Part shown: in pieces, positions 13,521 through 27,169 of the stretch | Numbering within the stretch: position 1 is the first letter of the stretch | How the letters are laid out: the number at the start of each line of letters is the position of its first letter | Assembly (NCBI RefSeq): GCF_020882245.1 | Contig: NC_083598.1 | Span: 56,581,858-56,645,857 of the forward strand | Direction: 5' to 3' | DNA: 64,000 bases | Source of the DNA: Rhopalosiphum padi | Lineage: Eukaryota; Arthropoda; Insecta; Hemiptera; Aphididae | The notes under the pieces: model-generated | Databases searched by the model: none | Told to the model about the DNA's origin: nothing | The model's input: only the letters and a program-made list of their open reading frames with translations | Program-made: the position numbers and the translations under genes

Positions 13521-16500
13521 TTACAATACTTCCATTGGACTTTGACTAAGGCTATTGTCTGCATGGGAAGATAACAAAGAAGACAGATCTTCATCCATTT
13601 CTTGTAGATTTGAATCTTCATTTTCGTGACAGGTAGTTTGTATTCCATTACTAGTAGTAGGTTGTTCAGAGTCGTCCCAATTAATCTTAAACCTCGTTAC
13701 TCTAGGTTCAGTACCCAATATATTTCTCGTCATCTAAAGAGGATAAAATAGCTTTTTAGTTTTTTCAAGATTTTTAGATTTGAAAAACACATAATATATA
13801 TTATAAATAGCATCACTTAACAAAAATATTTCAAATAGTAGATAACAAAAATGGTTAGACAATGCTCTAAAATCAAATAAAAGACCAATGTCGTCCTACA
13901 TGACTTCATAAGTATTTGACAGTGATTAAAACTATGTACACGACTTAATTCATTCACATTATTAAGGCTCAGTAATTTTTTAACAACAATTTAAATATCA
14001 ATTAATGAGTAAATAATGTACCAACTATTTTCACTTATGAATTGTTATTAATTTATACTTGTAAATATATATATTCATTAATTATAAATTGATAAAATTA
14101 TTTAAAACAAATATTAATTCCATGCGTAATTAGTTGTAATACATTAATTATTATAAACTAAAATGTAAGTAATTAGCAACATAAAGTGGTGTTTATTTTT
14201 TTTTACTATCATTAATGTAGATAAATCAATTTATTTAAATAACCTTTAATCTAACAATTAATTTGATTGGATAATTTAAATTATTCAAGTATATGACATA
14301 TTTTAAATGTTAAAAAATAAATTTGCATAAATATTAAAAATGATATATTTAAATCTATTTAACTAGTAATTATTTATTAACTAACTAAAAAACTTTTATT
14401 TTCTATTTGAAAATAAATTTAAGTGAAATTGTAATTGTATTTTTTTAAAATTTTAAAATCAGTATAATGATGGAATTAATAATAAGTTAAGAATATATAA
14501 AATATTGTTTGTTAAAAATATCAAACACTACATTATGTTATTTATTAATCATTTAAATATTTTCAAATACACATAAATAGGTTTATTCACCAAACATGCT
14601 CATCTCTATATTTATTAATTTAATATTCATTAAAATTCTGATAATAAAGGACTATAAGAATTTAGATTAAGGGAACAGAAGTTGCTTCATTAGAAGTGTG
14701 CCTCCATTGATGTGTATTATAATATTAAATATATTACTTATATCTAGTATGTAAAATATCTACATTTTTTAAACACATTTTTGTTGTTTAAATAATTAAG
14801 TCTTACGGCATTTATAAAAAAGAAATTTGTATTGCCATTATGCATTCTTTATAGTTTAAAGTATTTGAAAATAGTCGTTAAGTATACTTAACAGTTCTAA
14901 CAATATGAATTTGAATAAATTCATTTCAAAAAAAAAAAAAAAAATGGGAGCTAACATGCTTAAAGAATCAGCATTTGTACAAAGAAAGAATTCAGAACAT
15001 AATCAAGTGTTCAATGAGAAAGATATTATCACAAACATAATAAAAAAGATAGAAGATAAGAAAGAAAATGTAGTTGAAAGTATATAATAATAAAATAGGT
15101 AAAAGCAATCACATTTAAAATTTTACTGTACACAAAAACTTGCCTTGTAGGAAGAAGAACAGAGTACCATGAAAATGTAGTTAAATTTCAATAATATTTA
15201 TTTTACTTAAAAGTTCATATTAGACTCCAATTTAAAAATATTAATTTTCAGAGATTTAAAAAAAAAGTCTAAATCATTAGAAAAATAACTATTAGTATTT
15301 TTCTAGCATTATTTAAAATGAATTCAATAATCAGAATTCAATATAACCTAAACTTTTGGTCCTTAATAGTTTTCCTGTCTTAATAAAAATCAAAAACGGA
15401 CTACTCTGGTAATCATTGTTTTGATCGGTTTTAAAATGGAAATGGTTTAATTTTAATTTTTCTATATAATTATTAGATAACAGAAAAATGTGATTTATAA
15501 TTTTATATTATATTTAATGGGTATTTCATTATAATATACAGTAGTCTCGCTAATCCAAACTAGATGGGACCGAACCTATCAGGATTAAATGGAATGACTT
15601 TTTTTTTTAACTTGCTATTAAATATTTTTCAAAATATAGCTTATGTGTTTATACTAATTCAATATTTATTGATTTTACATTACACATTATCAGTGGCGAA
15701 GCTTAATTTTTAGTTGGGGTGACATTGAATAAAATTACTTTTAATACGCTTGGATTCCTCCCTTTTTATTTTACCTATTCGATAATAAATTTTTTTTTTG
15801 TATGAGTAATTAATAATTCCATCGTTCAAAATGACATAAATTATATCATCAGCCACGAGGACAAACTACAATATAAAAACAACAATATTAAGAAACACGT
15901 AGGTACCTATCGGCTATCAGTAATAGCGATTTACAGGGGACGATGGCGTGACAATGTCGATAATTGAGGAAATCCGAATAGCGAGACATGTCTCATAGCA
16001 AAAAAAAGTAAACCTCACTTACATTAAAATCCCCCCTATACCCGCGCACCCATAATTGGGAGACGTTGCATCGCAACGTCTCTTTGATATAATATTATAA
16101 TATTTGGAATGACCCGCATGACACTATCGCACGCATCTAATCTATTTTAATAATTCTTAAAGACTATAACTGTACAACGAAAAAACAATTTTAACAAATA
16201 TTAAAACATATATTATTTTTATAATATAAATGACGTTAAAATTTGTAAATATTTTATAAAACAAAATTATTTTTCCTATGTTCTAATTTCTTAGTAGGTA
16301 GATGTTATCTCATTGTCTCCTATGACGCTTCGCCACTGCACATTATTATTGTTATTATTGTGATATATGTATTACATATGTGCATATATCAATACAAATG
16401 TATAGAAAATTAAAGAAATGAGTACTTAAGTATGAAATATAAATTGTCCGGATTAGCAAGACTCTACTGTATCTAATATATTAAATTATAATCTCACTAA

Positions 16501-17097
16501 TATACAGAGTTTTTACATTTAAATTTCTTTTTCGGTATACAGTATACATATTTATATATTTTATAATACCTTATCAAATTGAGGTGTAGCTGGAGGATTT
16601 TCTTGCAACTCTGGATCAGTGTATTCATTGTTAATGAAGTATCCAACTCTAACAAACTCTTGATTACGATAACAACAAGTTAATAGTACAACAGTTACAC
16701 CAACAGCATCTTCTACAGGAATTTTAGAAACATCTGGAGGATTTGCCTAAAAATATAAATGTTTATGTTAAATCATAGATCTAGAAAATTAAATATTAAT
16801 ATAATACCTCAAAAACAAACATATGTCTTCCTTCAGGAACGGGACCAACATAAATAGTATCTAATATTTGATCGTGTTCTTCACTTTCAGCAGATCCAAC
16901 ATAAATCATTTTCCACTCCAAATCTAAAATACATAACATATGAAAAATTAATTTGAAATAAATAAGTGTATTTATTTATTAGAAATACCTTCATTTAAAT
17001 CTTCAATACATTCAAATGTAAGTTCAAATTGAAAAGGGTTTAAAAATGGAGACGGATTGTCTAAGACAACCACATTTGACAGTTGTACTTTAGCCAT
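13521..17097 (-). CDS. asf1: ASF1 histone H3-H4 chaperone, complete
   Basis: There are four coding exons: 16989-17097, 16808-16923, 16570-16746 and 13521-13733. Phases match at every junction and give 204 residues. The N-terminal immunoglobulin-like core is highly conserved: MAKVQLSNVVVLDNPSPF, FQFELTFECIEDL, LEWKMIYVGSAESEEHDQ, PEGRHMFVFEANPP, AVGVTVVLLTCCYRNQEF and RVGYFINNEY. The last exon carries RNILGTEPRVTRFKINWDD and then an acidic, serine-rich tail. ASF1 carries H3-H4 dimers to CAF-1 and HIRA during replication-coupled and replication-independent nucleosome assembly. A 3' splice site (TTATGCAG) 12 bp before the ATG shows that the 5' UTR is also split, with its first exon upstream. The 2.8 kb last intron hosts nested transposons. 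The gene converges on MANF. Confidence 0.96.
15539..16469. mobile_element. pogo/Tigger-like short element, split by a later hAT insertion
   Basis: The terminal inverted repeats are CAGTAGTCTCGCTAATCC at the left and GGATTAGCAAGACTCTACTG at the right. They are flanked by TA on both sides, as expected for pogo/Tigger elements. Without the nested hAT-like element at 15691-16338 and its target duplication, the element is only about 275 bp. It is therefore a non-autonomous copy without a transposase. It sits in the last intron of ASF1. Confidence 0.75.
15691..16338. mobile_element. Non-autonomous hAT-like element (648 bp) nested in the pogo-like element
   Basis: The ends are CAGTGGCGAAGC and GCTTCGCCACTG, a perfect 12-bp inverted repeat. 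The 8-bp target duplication CACATTAT flanks both sides exactly (15683-15690 and 16339-16346). There is no coding frame inside. A perfect internal hairpin lies at 16060-16082, with 10-bp arms and a 3-base loop. Confidence 0.85.
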
Positions 17098-17109
17098 AGT
17101 TATTGATTT

Positions 17110-19580
17110 CTGCATAAGAAAAAAAACAAATATAGTATAATTATACAGTGATTTTTTTTATTTATTGAAAATATTAAATAATACCAATATATTGATCCAA
17201 TAATTAATTATTAATAGGCAATATAAGTTTAAACAAGTATTTAGTAGACCTATTGCAGACTATTTTGTACATCAAGTATCTTCTTATTGAAACTAGATAC
17301 CTAGGTACCTATTTTTAGTGATTGGTTAAATTCATTATTATTACATACATAAAACAACAAAAATGATGAAAAGAACTAAATATACAGGCAATATTGATGA
17401 AAAATACACTATTAGATGAATCTTTCATTTTAATCTTGTTTTTTTACATAACTCGTAAAAATAGATATTAGGAATTTAATTTAGTGATTTACAGTTTAAG
17501 TACATATGAGGATTTCTAAATATTTAGAGATACATTGATCCACGTAGGGATTTGCGGCAAAGACCAGTTTTGTTCTCTTATAGAAGAGAATAAAAACAAA
17601 CATAAGGATGTCAATAAAAAATTATATGGGTATAGATTTTTTTTTTTTTGAGCTTTTTCATACGATTATATAACATGGCACCTATAAAGTGTTTAATTTA
17701 CAACTTGAATAGTACTAAATACTGTAATTTAATATATAAAAAGCCATGAATTAATTTTCTGAGTACAATGTTATGGATGATTTGATTTTTTTGCATTGCC
17801 TTATAATTTATGGCAATATGTGCAGATTATTTAATTAAACAGGTATATGTTAAAAGTTTAGTAATGATGTTTATACAATTCTTTTCAGCAATTTTCAATT
17901 TTGTCTGGAATGCATAAGCATGATTTTAATTGTATAAAAATGTACCTATGCCATATGTATATTCTGCGTATACCTTAATATATATATAATAAATTTATAC
18001 ATATAAATATCAGACAGAAATCTAAAATCTATATAATAAATACAATTACAAATTATAATGTAAAAACATAAGAAAATAATAAAAAGAAATTTTGGTGCAG
18101 TAACATACACAATATAAATATTATGTTTATTATGTTTAATGTAAATGATATCTTCATTAAATACCACTTATATGGATAGTAACAAATAATAAATATGATC
18201 AACAATTAAAAGAATAAAACCATCAACAATTTTAAGCATAGAGCCCTTTGAAATTGTTTATAATTAGATTGATTAAAAATATATATACTAACCATGTAAA
18301 AAAATTAGCTCTGAACATTGAAAACTATTGACAAATCTCAAAGCTTAAAATAGTATTTATAAATGAATTAGTGATAACTAATTGTACAAATATGATTATA
18401 CCTGTATATTTTAAACTACCTATCTACTACATAAGGAAAATAAAATGAGTACAAAACAATTGACCAATTAATTTGCAAAATCATTATCATAGATTAATAT
18501 ACCTATGGTAAGTAAGTTTGACGCAATTTGCTGCTTACCCTTAAATACTAATATAAATAGATACTGGAATGCAGTTTATCTGTAAATGTTGATATGATGT
18601 ATAAGTAAAATTAAATAATGATTTAAAAAAATTCTATTCAATGCGAGTATAGAATTATAATACACTAACACAAAAAGTTTAAATTTGTAAAAACACTGTA
18701 CACGTATTTTCAAGTTACAACGGAAGACACAACACTAAAAGCACACAGAAACTAATAACCGAAAAAGCTATCAACAATATTTAACCAATAGTGTTCTGTG
18801 TTTATTAACTTCATTACGACATTAGAGCATTGCATTGCCCATAATCCATTCTGTTAACAATAAGCAAAATAGTTTTTCCCTCCAATCAGCCATTTTTTTT
18901 TATCAATCAAGACAGCTGTTTTTCTTAATAAATATCAAGGATCTTGTATTTATTGTAGTTAAATGTCATGGTATAATAAACATAGTATTAAAGGTGAACG
19001 GTCACATAGATCCCTCGACAGCTAGATCCCGGTGACTAACTGACGCAAGAGGATCCAATTGACGGAGGATTAAAATTATCATAAGGATTTTACAAATTAA
19101 TGAATTTTGTAATTAGTATTATTAATTTTTAATTATCAATGTATTTAAATGCTTTTACGTTATTACATCGTAGTAACACTAGTATAACAGTTGTAATCTA
19201 GCATAATCCATACAATTTTTGTTTAATAGACAATTAAAAAATATTTCCTATTATAACCTAATGTTTTAATAATAGGTACCTACACGCATAAATTATTTCA
19301 TAAATAAAGCTTTCATAATGTTAGGTTTCGTTTATACATCTAATAAAAAATTAAAATGTAATAACTGAAGTTACTGAACATTTCACTTTTCAGTTAAAAT
19401 AGCCATAACTCATGTCTGGTCACCATCTTATGTTTTTTTTATATTAATCAGAATAGTACCATCTATATATAACTAAATAACTTAGTACAACTATATAACT
19501 AAAGCTACTATTATGTTATTATTATTGCTTAAAAGTTTTAACTTAATTCATATTCTCACTCCCAGTCTCAGAGGTTAGTC
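17110..19580. other. ASF1 5' UTR intron and upstream region, no other gene seen
   Basis: The ASF1 5' UTR must start from an exon in this stretch, probably the less AT-rich part near 18.7-18.85 kb. That placement is inference from gene structure. The stretch at 18990-19070 is GC-richer (CCTCGACAGCTAGATCCCGG) and may be repeat-derived. No coding exon was recognised. Confidence 0.4.
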
Positions 19581-19588
19581 GTAAGTAC

Positions 19589-19808
19589 AGTGGCGCCGAT
19601 CTATATTTCATGTTATGGGAAAAAAATGCTGGTGTTAGACCCACCTACTAAAAAAATGTTTAGTTAGTTACGTTTGAATGGTACTATATTTATTTCTAAC
19701 TATATACATACAAGATACTGCATAACAAACTATTTTTGATTATCACCCACCCACCCATAAATATTTCTGGGGAATTTTCCCCAGTTCATACTCGTGTTCG
19801 GCGCTACT
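19589..19808. mobile_element. Short hAT-like element
   Basis: The inverted ends are AGTGGCGCCGA and TCGGCGCTACT (one mismatch). The flanking 8-mers GTAAGTAC and GTTAGTAC match at 7 of 8 positions and would be the target duplication. There is no coding content. If the element starts at the preceding C, as most hAT ends do, the duplication shifts by one base. Confidence 0.6.
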
Positions 19809-19870
19809 GTTAGTACATATACCAAATTTGAATATTGACAAAACTGTATATTTTAACGAAAAATAACGAT

Positions 19871-20440
19871 TTTTTTTTTTTTTTTAAATCTTTATTAGAT
19901 ATAATACATTAACATTATATATATATATATAATATAAATACAAATAAAGATTTTAATATATCTACTCCTTTAAGCAAGCTTGTGGTGGAGCAGAGAGTTT
20001 AACAATAGAAATAAATAAATAAGATACTTCATTTCATATCAGAGACAGACAGATAAAAATCTACAATTAAAAAATATAAGATAAAATAATTAATAAACAA
20101 TAAAATATCAATACATATTAACATAAGACTGAAAAGCGTGAACGTAAATCTAATAGTAAATTACTACATAATTTGAATAATATAAAATAAATACGAGTGT
20201 AAAGTTATAAATAGTTTAGTAAAAACCTGTAATACTGAACCTGTAATACTAAACCTGTAATTTAAGTATAAAAAGAAATAGATTATATAGGTATAATTAT
20301 CTATTTTGTTTTAAGTTATTACAAAAATATTATTTAAAGACACCAATTCGTGTATTATTATTTCACAGTTTAACACTAACAGTGAAGTATTCAAAATATT
20401 ATGTAGATTAGTTTTAAGCTGTTTATGCCATAAACTTATT
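19871..20440 (-). mobile_element. 5'-truncated non-LTR retroelement, minus orientation (tentative)
   Basis: A run of 15 T followed by AAATCTTTATTAGATATAAT is what the poly(A) end of a LINE or SINE looks like when read on the opposite strand. The adjoining several hundred bases include AAGCAAGCTTGTGGTGGAGC. No reverse-transcriptase frame remains, so only a 3' portion would be present. The 5' limit is unclear. Confidence 0.35.
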
Positions 20441-20447
20441 AACACCT

Positions 20448-20830
20448 GCAGTGGCGGCTCGTCAGGGGTCTTTGAGACGGCGGACTCACCATAAAAAAAA
20501 GTAGTAAAGCAAAAAAAAAGTTTGAAGAAAATTGTAGTACCTATAATTTAATATTTTTGTCTATTTGGAAAATAATTATGATGGTTTTCGATATTAATAT
20601 TGATTATTCAGATTATTGATAATATTATAATATTTTTACATTAATAATGAGAAGACGGGTGTCATTCAATAATAATACGGGCGAAACATATCGATAACAA
20701 CAACTAATTACTAAGTTATGCGATGCCAATGGCAGAAACTTTGAATGAGGCTAATCTCAATGTCCTGAACAACATCTACACAATCTACCCCGCCCTCCGC
20801 CTTGTCATGCATATAAAATTTGTATAAGTA
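20448..20830. mobile_element. One-ended DNA transposon fragment
   Basis: It begins CAGTGGCGGCTCGTCAGGGG, a typical end of short hAT-like elements. I found no matching inverted end, so the right limit is approximate and the element is probably truncated. Confidence 0.3.
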
Positions 20831-21099
20831 CACAATTGAGTCTCTCGAACGGAAGACTCCCGAATAAATTTAAATGTCTGGCTAATAATAATATTACAAC
20901 ATAATAATACAGTATATAATCTATGGATATGGATCTATCATATTAATCTATCATCTATGGTAATCATCAATCTTCGCTATTCGTCGGAAACGATTGACGG
21001 TTGTAATAATTTTAACGGAGAAAAAAATCGACGAACAAATCGTTAAACCGTATTTTAATATATATAATATTTTACACGCATATGCCGTTCTGTTCAGCT

Positions 21100-24000
21100 T
21101 ATTTTTATGAAATATCTCAATATCTTCAATTCGAAACGTGGTAAAGACGGACGAGGAAAGGTGTTCCTGGGTCAGCGATGTGGTTACTGAACGTATGGAC
21201 ATTAAATATGACACAACTAAGTTTCACAAAAAAAAATCGATGTTTAAGTGAGTTTGATTTTCTATACTTTTGGAGCTTTAATTTACTTTTTTTTAGACAT
21301 AAAATAATTACATACTTATTAGTTATTGCACCGGGCAATCTGCTACACGCCGGGTGACGTATACGTATGCATATTTTATTCCCGAACGCGCGATGCATAA
21401 AATACGTGAGACCAAAAATACATAATCGTCATATTAGTATATTACCAGACCCATTTTATATAAAATTTATATTTATATTAATTGTATAAATAGCATTTTT
21501 CATTTTTAACCGGCCGAGTACCCGACTAATATAAGTTTTTTTATCCCTAACAAAAATAAAAAGTTTTCCGAAAAGACGCATTAATATTTTTTTATAATTG
21601 TTTGAATTTTAAATTTTGAAGACATTGGATATTTATTTCATATTTCTGTAATAACTATTTCTGCTCAACCGATTATTGTTTTTTTGTAGTAATTTAAAAA
21701 CTAATTACTATAGTTATTTGATAATTTTAACAAATGTTAATGTTTGCATTTCTTATAAATATTATAATTTTCAAAATATTTTGATTATACACTTATAGGA
21801 TAAAATAACAATAGCATAATACTATAAATAGATGCATTTATTATATATATATATATTAATATCGCAAATTATCTGAGCATATTAACATTAGAACCTATTG
21901 ATTATTTTAAAATCAGTAAAATATAGTAGGAGTAGGTAGGTATTATTCCTAAACAGGACGGTACCGAAACGGGAATGATATAGTCACATGTGTATATAAC
22001 GAGTCGAATGCGAATAACTGCTTGTATTTAGAAATTAATTTTATTGATTTTGTAAGTCCTTCTTTATTTATACGTAGATCATAATCTATTAACTATTTAG
22101 TATATAATATTAATTGAATGATTCAACTTTTAAATATTTTTAAAATTATTAATAATTTAGTACAACCAACCCGTAAACTGCTGTATAGCTCTATAGACTA
22201 GGTTAAGTATGTCACTATAACGAATTTGTACAATTTGAATTCAATTTTCAATGTATAATGCATTAATGCATTGTGTACAATGTAAAATTATGCTGGTCGA
22301 AGCTGGTCTTATTTGTTGGTGAGAAATTTTACCAAACAACTATTGAAATAATAAAATTATAATTTAAAAAAAAATTCAGGATATACAATTATTATGGTTT
22401 AACGTATGAAATTAATTAGATACCAAAAGTTTCGTATGCAAGACAGCTGAAATATAATAAATCCTATAAAATCACAAAGAGTTCTATAAAAAAAAAAAAT
22501 TATAATATTTTTCATCCATGGCAAACGACAATCGTTGTCATTTGTAGGAGACTATTAACAATTCTAATAATTTTATTGAACAGTCGTAAAACAACAGCCT
22601 TTAATACATGACAAGTACTCTCATTTTCATTTCGTGATGTTTATTTTCATAAAATGTATTTTTATTCTCATTTAGAATCACGATGAAGACCGATATGAAG
22701 AAAATTTGCAGTTTCTTCGGCGGCGGTGCACCATTACGTATAGACTGAAGATTGACACAATTCGGTTTCCTGGGAACAGTCTACGATTACGTAAGTTTTT
22801 TTCTTATTCTTTTTTAGGATTAAATTTACATTTTAAACTTAAAATAAAATATATTTATTTATATGAACGATCGGCTACCCGGACGATGTAATCGACGTAA
22901 TAAGCACATATTTTATTCTACTATTCACGCTGGTGACGTATACATATGCATATATATTTTATTCCCCAACGCGCAATGCATAAAATACGTGAGACCAAAA
23001 ATACATAATCGTCATATTATCAGACCCATTTTATAGAATAATAATTTATATTCATATTAATTGTATAAATAGCATTTTTCATTTTTAACCGGCCGAGTAC
23101 CCGACTAATATAAGTTTTTTTTCATCCCTAACAAAAATAAAAAGTTTTCCGAAAAGACGCATTAATATTTTTTTATAACTGTTTGAATTTTAAATTTTTA
23201 AGACATTGGATATTCATTTTATATTTCTGTAATAACTATTTCTGCTCAACCGATTTTTGTTTTTTTGTAGTAATTTAAAAACGAATTACTATAGTTATTT
23301 GATAATTTTAACAAATGTTAATGTTTGCATTTCTTATACATATAATAATTTTCAAAATATTTTGACTATACACTTATAGGATAAAATAAACATAGCATAA
23401 TACCATAAATAGATGCATTTATTATATATATTAATATCACAAATTATCTGAGCCTATTAGTTAGAACTTATCGATTAATTTTAAAAACAGTAAAAATAGT
23501 ATGAGTATGTATTATTCCTAAACAGGACGGTACCGAAACGGAAATGATATGTGACTATATGTGTATAAGGAGTTGAATGTGAATAACTGCTTGTATTTAG
23601 AAATTAATTTTATTAATTTTGTAAGTCCTTGTTTATTATATGTAATAGATTATAATCTATTAACTATTTAGTATATAATATCAGTTTAATGATTAAACTT
23701 TTAAATATTTTTAAAAATTATTAATCATTTAGTTCTGCCAAACCGTATAAAACCGTTATTAACCGTTATAAAATTATAATTTAAAAAAAAATTCAGGATA
23801 ATATACAATAATTATGATTTTACGCATGAAATTAATTAGATACCAAAAGTTTCGTATGCAAGACAGCTGAAATATAATAATGAATCCTATAAAATCACAA
23901 AGAGTTCTATAAAAAAAACATCATTATAATATTTTTCATCCATGGCAAACGACAATCGTTGTCATTTGTAGGAGACTATTAACAATTCTAATCATTTTAT

Positions 24001-24210
24001 TGAACAGTCGTCAAACAGCAGCCTTCAGTACATGACAAGTACACTCATTTTCATAAAATATTTCAATAATTCCATTCCGAAGCGTAAAGAAGACGAATGA
24101 AGAAATAAACTATAGCTGTTTCTTCGGTGACGGTGCACGTTTGAACTTTAATATGGCACAGCTTGATTTCGTCGAAAAGCGTCGAAGGATACTTACGTAG
24201 GTTAATTTTC
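21100..24210 (+). repeat. Tandem duplication of about 1.5 kb units carrying an exon-like module
   Basis: The stretch from about 21355 to 22480 recurs from about 22930 to 23900 with small indels. Landmarks include GACGTATAC.TATGCATAT, the phrase AACCGGCCGAGTACCCGACT, TAAACAGGACGGTACCGAAA, and CACAAAGAGTTCTATAAAA. Copy 2 lacks roughly 150 bp present near 22160-22330. At the edges of the units lie related exon-like modules at about 21121-21250, 22676-22790 and 24095-24205. A further copy lies at 26563-26678. Confidence 0.75.
22676..22790 (+). other. Exon-like module of unknown family
   Basis: It is bounded by TTCTCATTTAG on the left and GTAAGT on the right. The open frame reads HDEDRYEENLQFLRRRCT and then LKIDTIRFPGNS. 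The related module at 26563-26678 reads QYEENLQFLRRRCTTTYSLK and then DTTRFHGNSRR. The one near 21130-21237 is much more diverged in DNA yet stays open, reading TDEERCSWVSD and then DIKYDTTKFHKKK before GTGAGT. The copy at 24095-24205 has lost a base and is frameshifted. I do not recognise the family. These could be exons of a decaying multi-exon gene or part of a repeat. Confidence 0.4.
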
Positions 24211-26540
24211 CTATAATTTTGGGGTAGTAATAAATTTACTATTTATACATAACATAAATGTTTATTGACTTCTACAAGCTGTTACCCCGATGACAGACCT
24301 ATATTTTATTTTCGATCGTCCAGTCCAACCGGTCAGCAACCGGCGGGTTATTGTATATACGACCCGTTTTAAATTCTAAAACACTGACATTTTATTTTTA
24401 ATTATATTTTATTATTTTAAAGTTCTAGATAATATTTTTTTTCATAGCAAATAATTTAAGAATATAAAATTTTTATTTTTGTCTGGTCCGCAAACTGTTT
24501 TTAATTTGTGAATATGGCATGAGAGTTCTAAAAGGTTAAAGTTAAAAAATAGCCAAGAATAAAATAAATTCGTCAATTATACCTTGGATTCTGAACGTAG
24601 CAATGAATCTATATTGATTTTAAATTTATTTAGTTTTTTTTTTATCTGTTATGAATTCTTGTAGCAAATATGATATATTTAGTACTTTGGGTGGTTAATA
24701 GTAAAATAACATAAACAATTTTAGATCTTGTCATAATATCGGAAAAACTGGAATCATTACGCTATATATACTTGTATAATTTCGACAAAATTAATTAATT
24801 TAATAAGTTTTAGTTCAAAAATGCTAATCATAGAATGTTGAAAATTTTACCAACGTCTACATTATGATTTCCTATACATTGTATAATTATAAAAACATTT
24901 TAACAATTTTAAATAATTAATTTTTTTTTTTTAAGCAAATATAAATTATTGATAGCAATATGATTTTAAATTTAATACAATGTTCCTCCTCAGTCACTAA
25001 ATTATTGCAATAAAAAATGTATAGTCACGATATTATATTTTTATAAACGTTTAAAATCAAAATGTTGTTTAAATCTATACAATTTTCAAATTATTTTTTC
25101 ATCAGATATTTATATAATATTGTCTTTTTATATACAAATTTAATATACTAATTCTCATTAGTTTTTTTTAACCTAAAACAAAAATAATATGTTTACTGGA
25201 AAGTTACATTATTTTTTATGACTATTTGAAGTTCAGTATTATACCTATAACTTATTAAATGTTTATTATACACCCACCCTAAAAATAAATATTTTTTCTC
25301 AAATAATTTTTATATTTTGTTATAGTTTAAAAACGAATAATCTTAGATACTTAAAACTTTAATTAAATTCTTATGAGAGTATTCCTTACAAATAGTATTT
25401 TTTCAAAATATTTTGAAATTATGTATATTTACGATATTTTGTTATTATTTAAAACATTATTTGTAGGGACATAAAAGTTTTTTGTACATGTTATACGTAC
25501 ACAATGACATTTTTGACATACGTAGATTAATCTTAAGATATTATTTATTCAAATTATTTTACGAAAGGGTTGTACCTATTGAGTATTGACTCAAAAGTAT
25601 ATAACAAGAATATAATACGGTATAAATTATATTTATTATTTATACAATATTATAATAATAATTATAATAAATGCAATGTTTTCAGAAAAAATGTAGCTTA
25701 TCAATCTTGACAAAAAAAAAAAAAAAAATACTTAGCAATATAAATCAATATATAATATTATAAGGCATAAAACATCAAAATTATACTTATGAATGAAGGT
25801 TGACTAACTGTCTCTTTCAAATTCAAATTTCACACACTAATTACAGTAATAAACTTAATCACCAATGTATAAAGCAACACTGTAATAATTACTTCTTTAT
25901 CTTTAATTTAATGTAATTTTTGTTTATTTTGTAAAATGGTACTGAAAATTGAATTCCTCAAAGCATTGACTAGGTATTATTTGTTACATGAAACCATAAT
26001 AAAGGAAATGTATGAATTTGTTTTTATTATGATAGGTATCTTCAGATATATATATGTAAGATTAAGTTAAAGCACTGCGTGATTAAAACCAAAAGTAGGC
26101 AGAAATAATAACTCAGAAACATAACGATATTAATCATAAATCATAAGTTTTTTTTTTTAAAATATATATAATAATATAATTATTTTTGTTTAGTTCACTA
26201 TTTTTATAGATTAAATTAAATAATTTGTAATCATTTTCATTAGAATAAAATATTAATACTTTGCAATATATATAAAGATTTGGTCTATAGTTTAAATGTT
26301 TCAATTTTACGTTCATATGTCAAACAGCTAAAATAGAAAAATAGATCGTATAATATCACAAAGAGTTCTATAAAAAAAAACCATAGATTTATCGTATTAT
26401 AATATTCGTCATCTGTGGCATACGACAATCGATGACATTCGTCGAAGACGATTAATAATTCTATAATAGTCTTAATGAACAGTACTGAAGTACATGAAAA
26501 GTACTCTCATTTTTATTTCATGCTGTTTATTTTCATAAAA
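24210..26540. other. AT-rich spacer, no gene seen
   Basis: Low-complexity A/T sequence with no exon-like frame recognised. The part from about 24400 to 25450 has phrasing similar in texture to 48.8-49.3 kb, such as TTCAAAATATTTTGA-type runs, and may be an old dispersed repeat. I could not define its ends. Confidence 0.4.
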
Positions 26541-26840
26541 ATGAATTTTTATTCTCATTTAGAATCATGATTGAAGATCAATATGAAGAAAATTTGCAGT
26601 TTCTTCGGCGGCGGTGCACTACTACGTATAGTCTGAAGATTGACACAACTCGGTTTCACGGGAACAGTCGACGCTTAAGTAAGTTTTTTTTTATTATTCT
26701 TTTTTGGGATTAAAATTATTTTTTAAACTTAAAATAAAATATATAAATTTATTTGAACAATTCGCGCTAGTCGGACGATGTAGTTGATGTAGATGCATAT
26801 TTTATTCTCCAGGATCCAATGAAAAAATAGTACACAATGC
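26310..26840 (+). repeat. Third copy of the 22.4-22.9 kb unit with its exon-like module
   Basis: It shares CACAAAGAGTTCTATAAAAA, the ACGACAATCG.TG.CATT phrase, TACATGA.AAGTACTCTCATT and the exon-like module at 26563-26678, in the same order and orientation as 22470-22890. The module keeps a 3' splice site (CTCATTTAG) and a GTAAGT donor. It is one base longer than the 22676-22790 copy. Confidence 0.7.
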
Positions 26841-27169
26841 CTACTTATTTTACTCATTAGTTATAGTAGACAAAAATTGTGAGAAATAACAACCATGTAT
26901 TATTTGTATTATTCGCGATTATATTATATTAGAATAGTAGTAAAATAGTACACCTTAGATCCTGGACATGGACGTAGCGAAAAATGTATAATGATCTTAC
27001 AATTATGTAGTTTATTTTTTGTTTGTCATGAATTTTTGTAGCAAATATGGATCAATTTGGTACTTTGGGTGGTAAATAGTAAAATAAAACAAAAAATTTC
27101 AGATCTTGCCATAATATCGGAAAAACAAAAAAACTGAAATAATTACGCTATATCCTTATATAATGTCAA

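Noticed and set aside
20951..21398. Two overlapping minus-strand frames of 87 and 90 codons
   Set aside because: They lie opposite a better-supported exon-like module and repeat unit, and no family was recognised.
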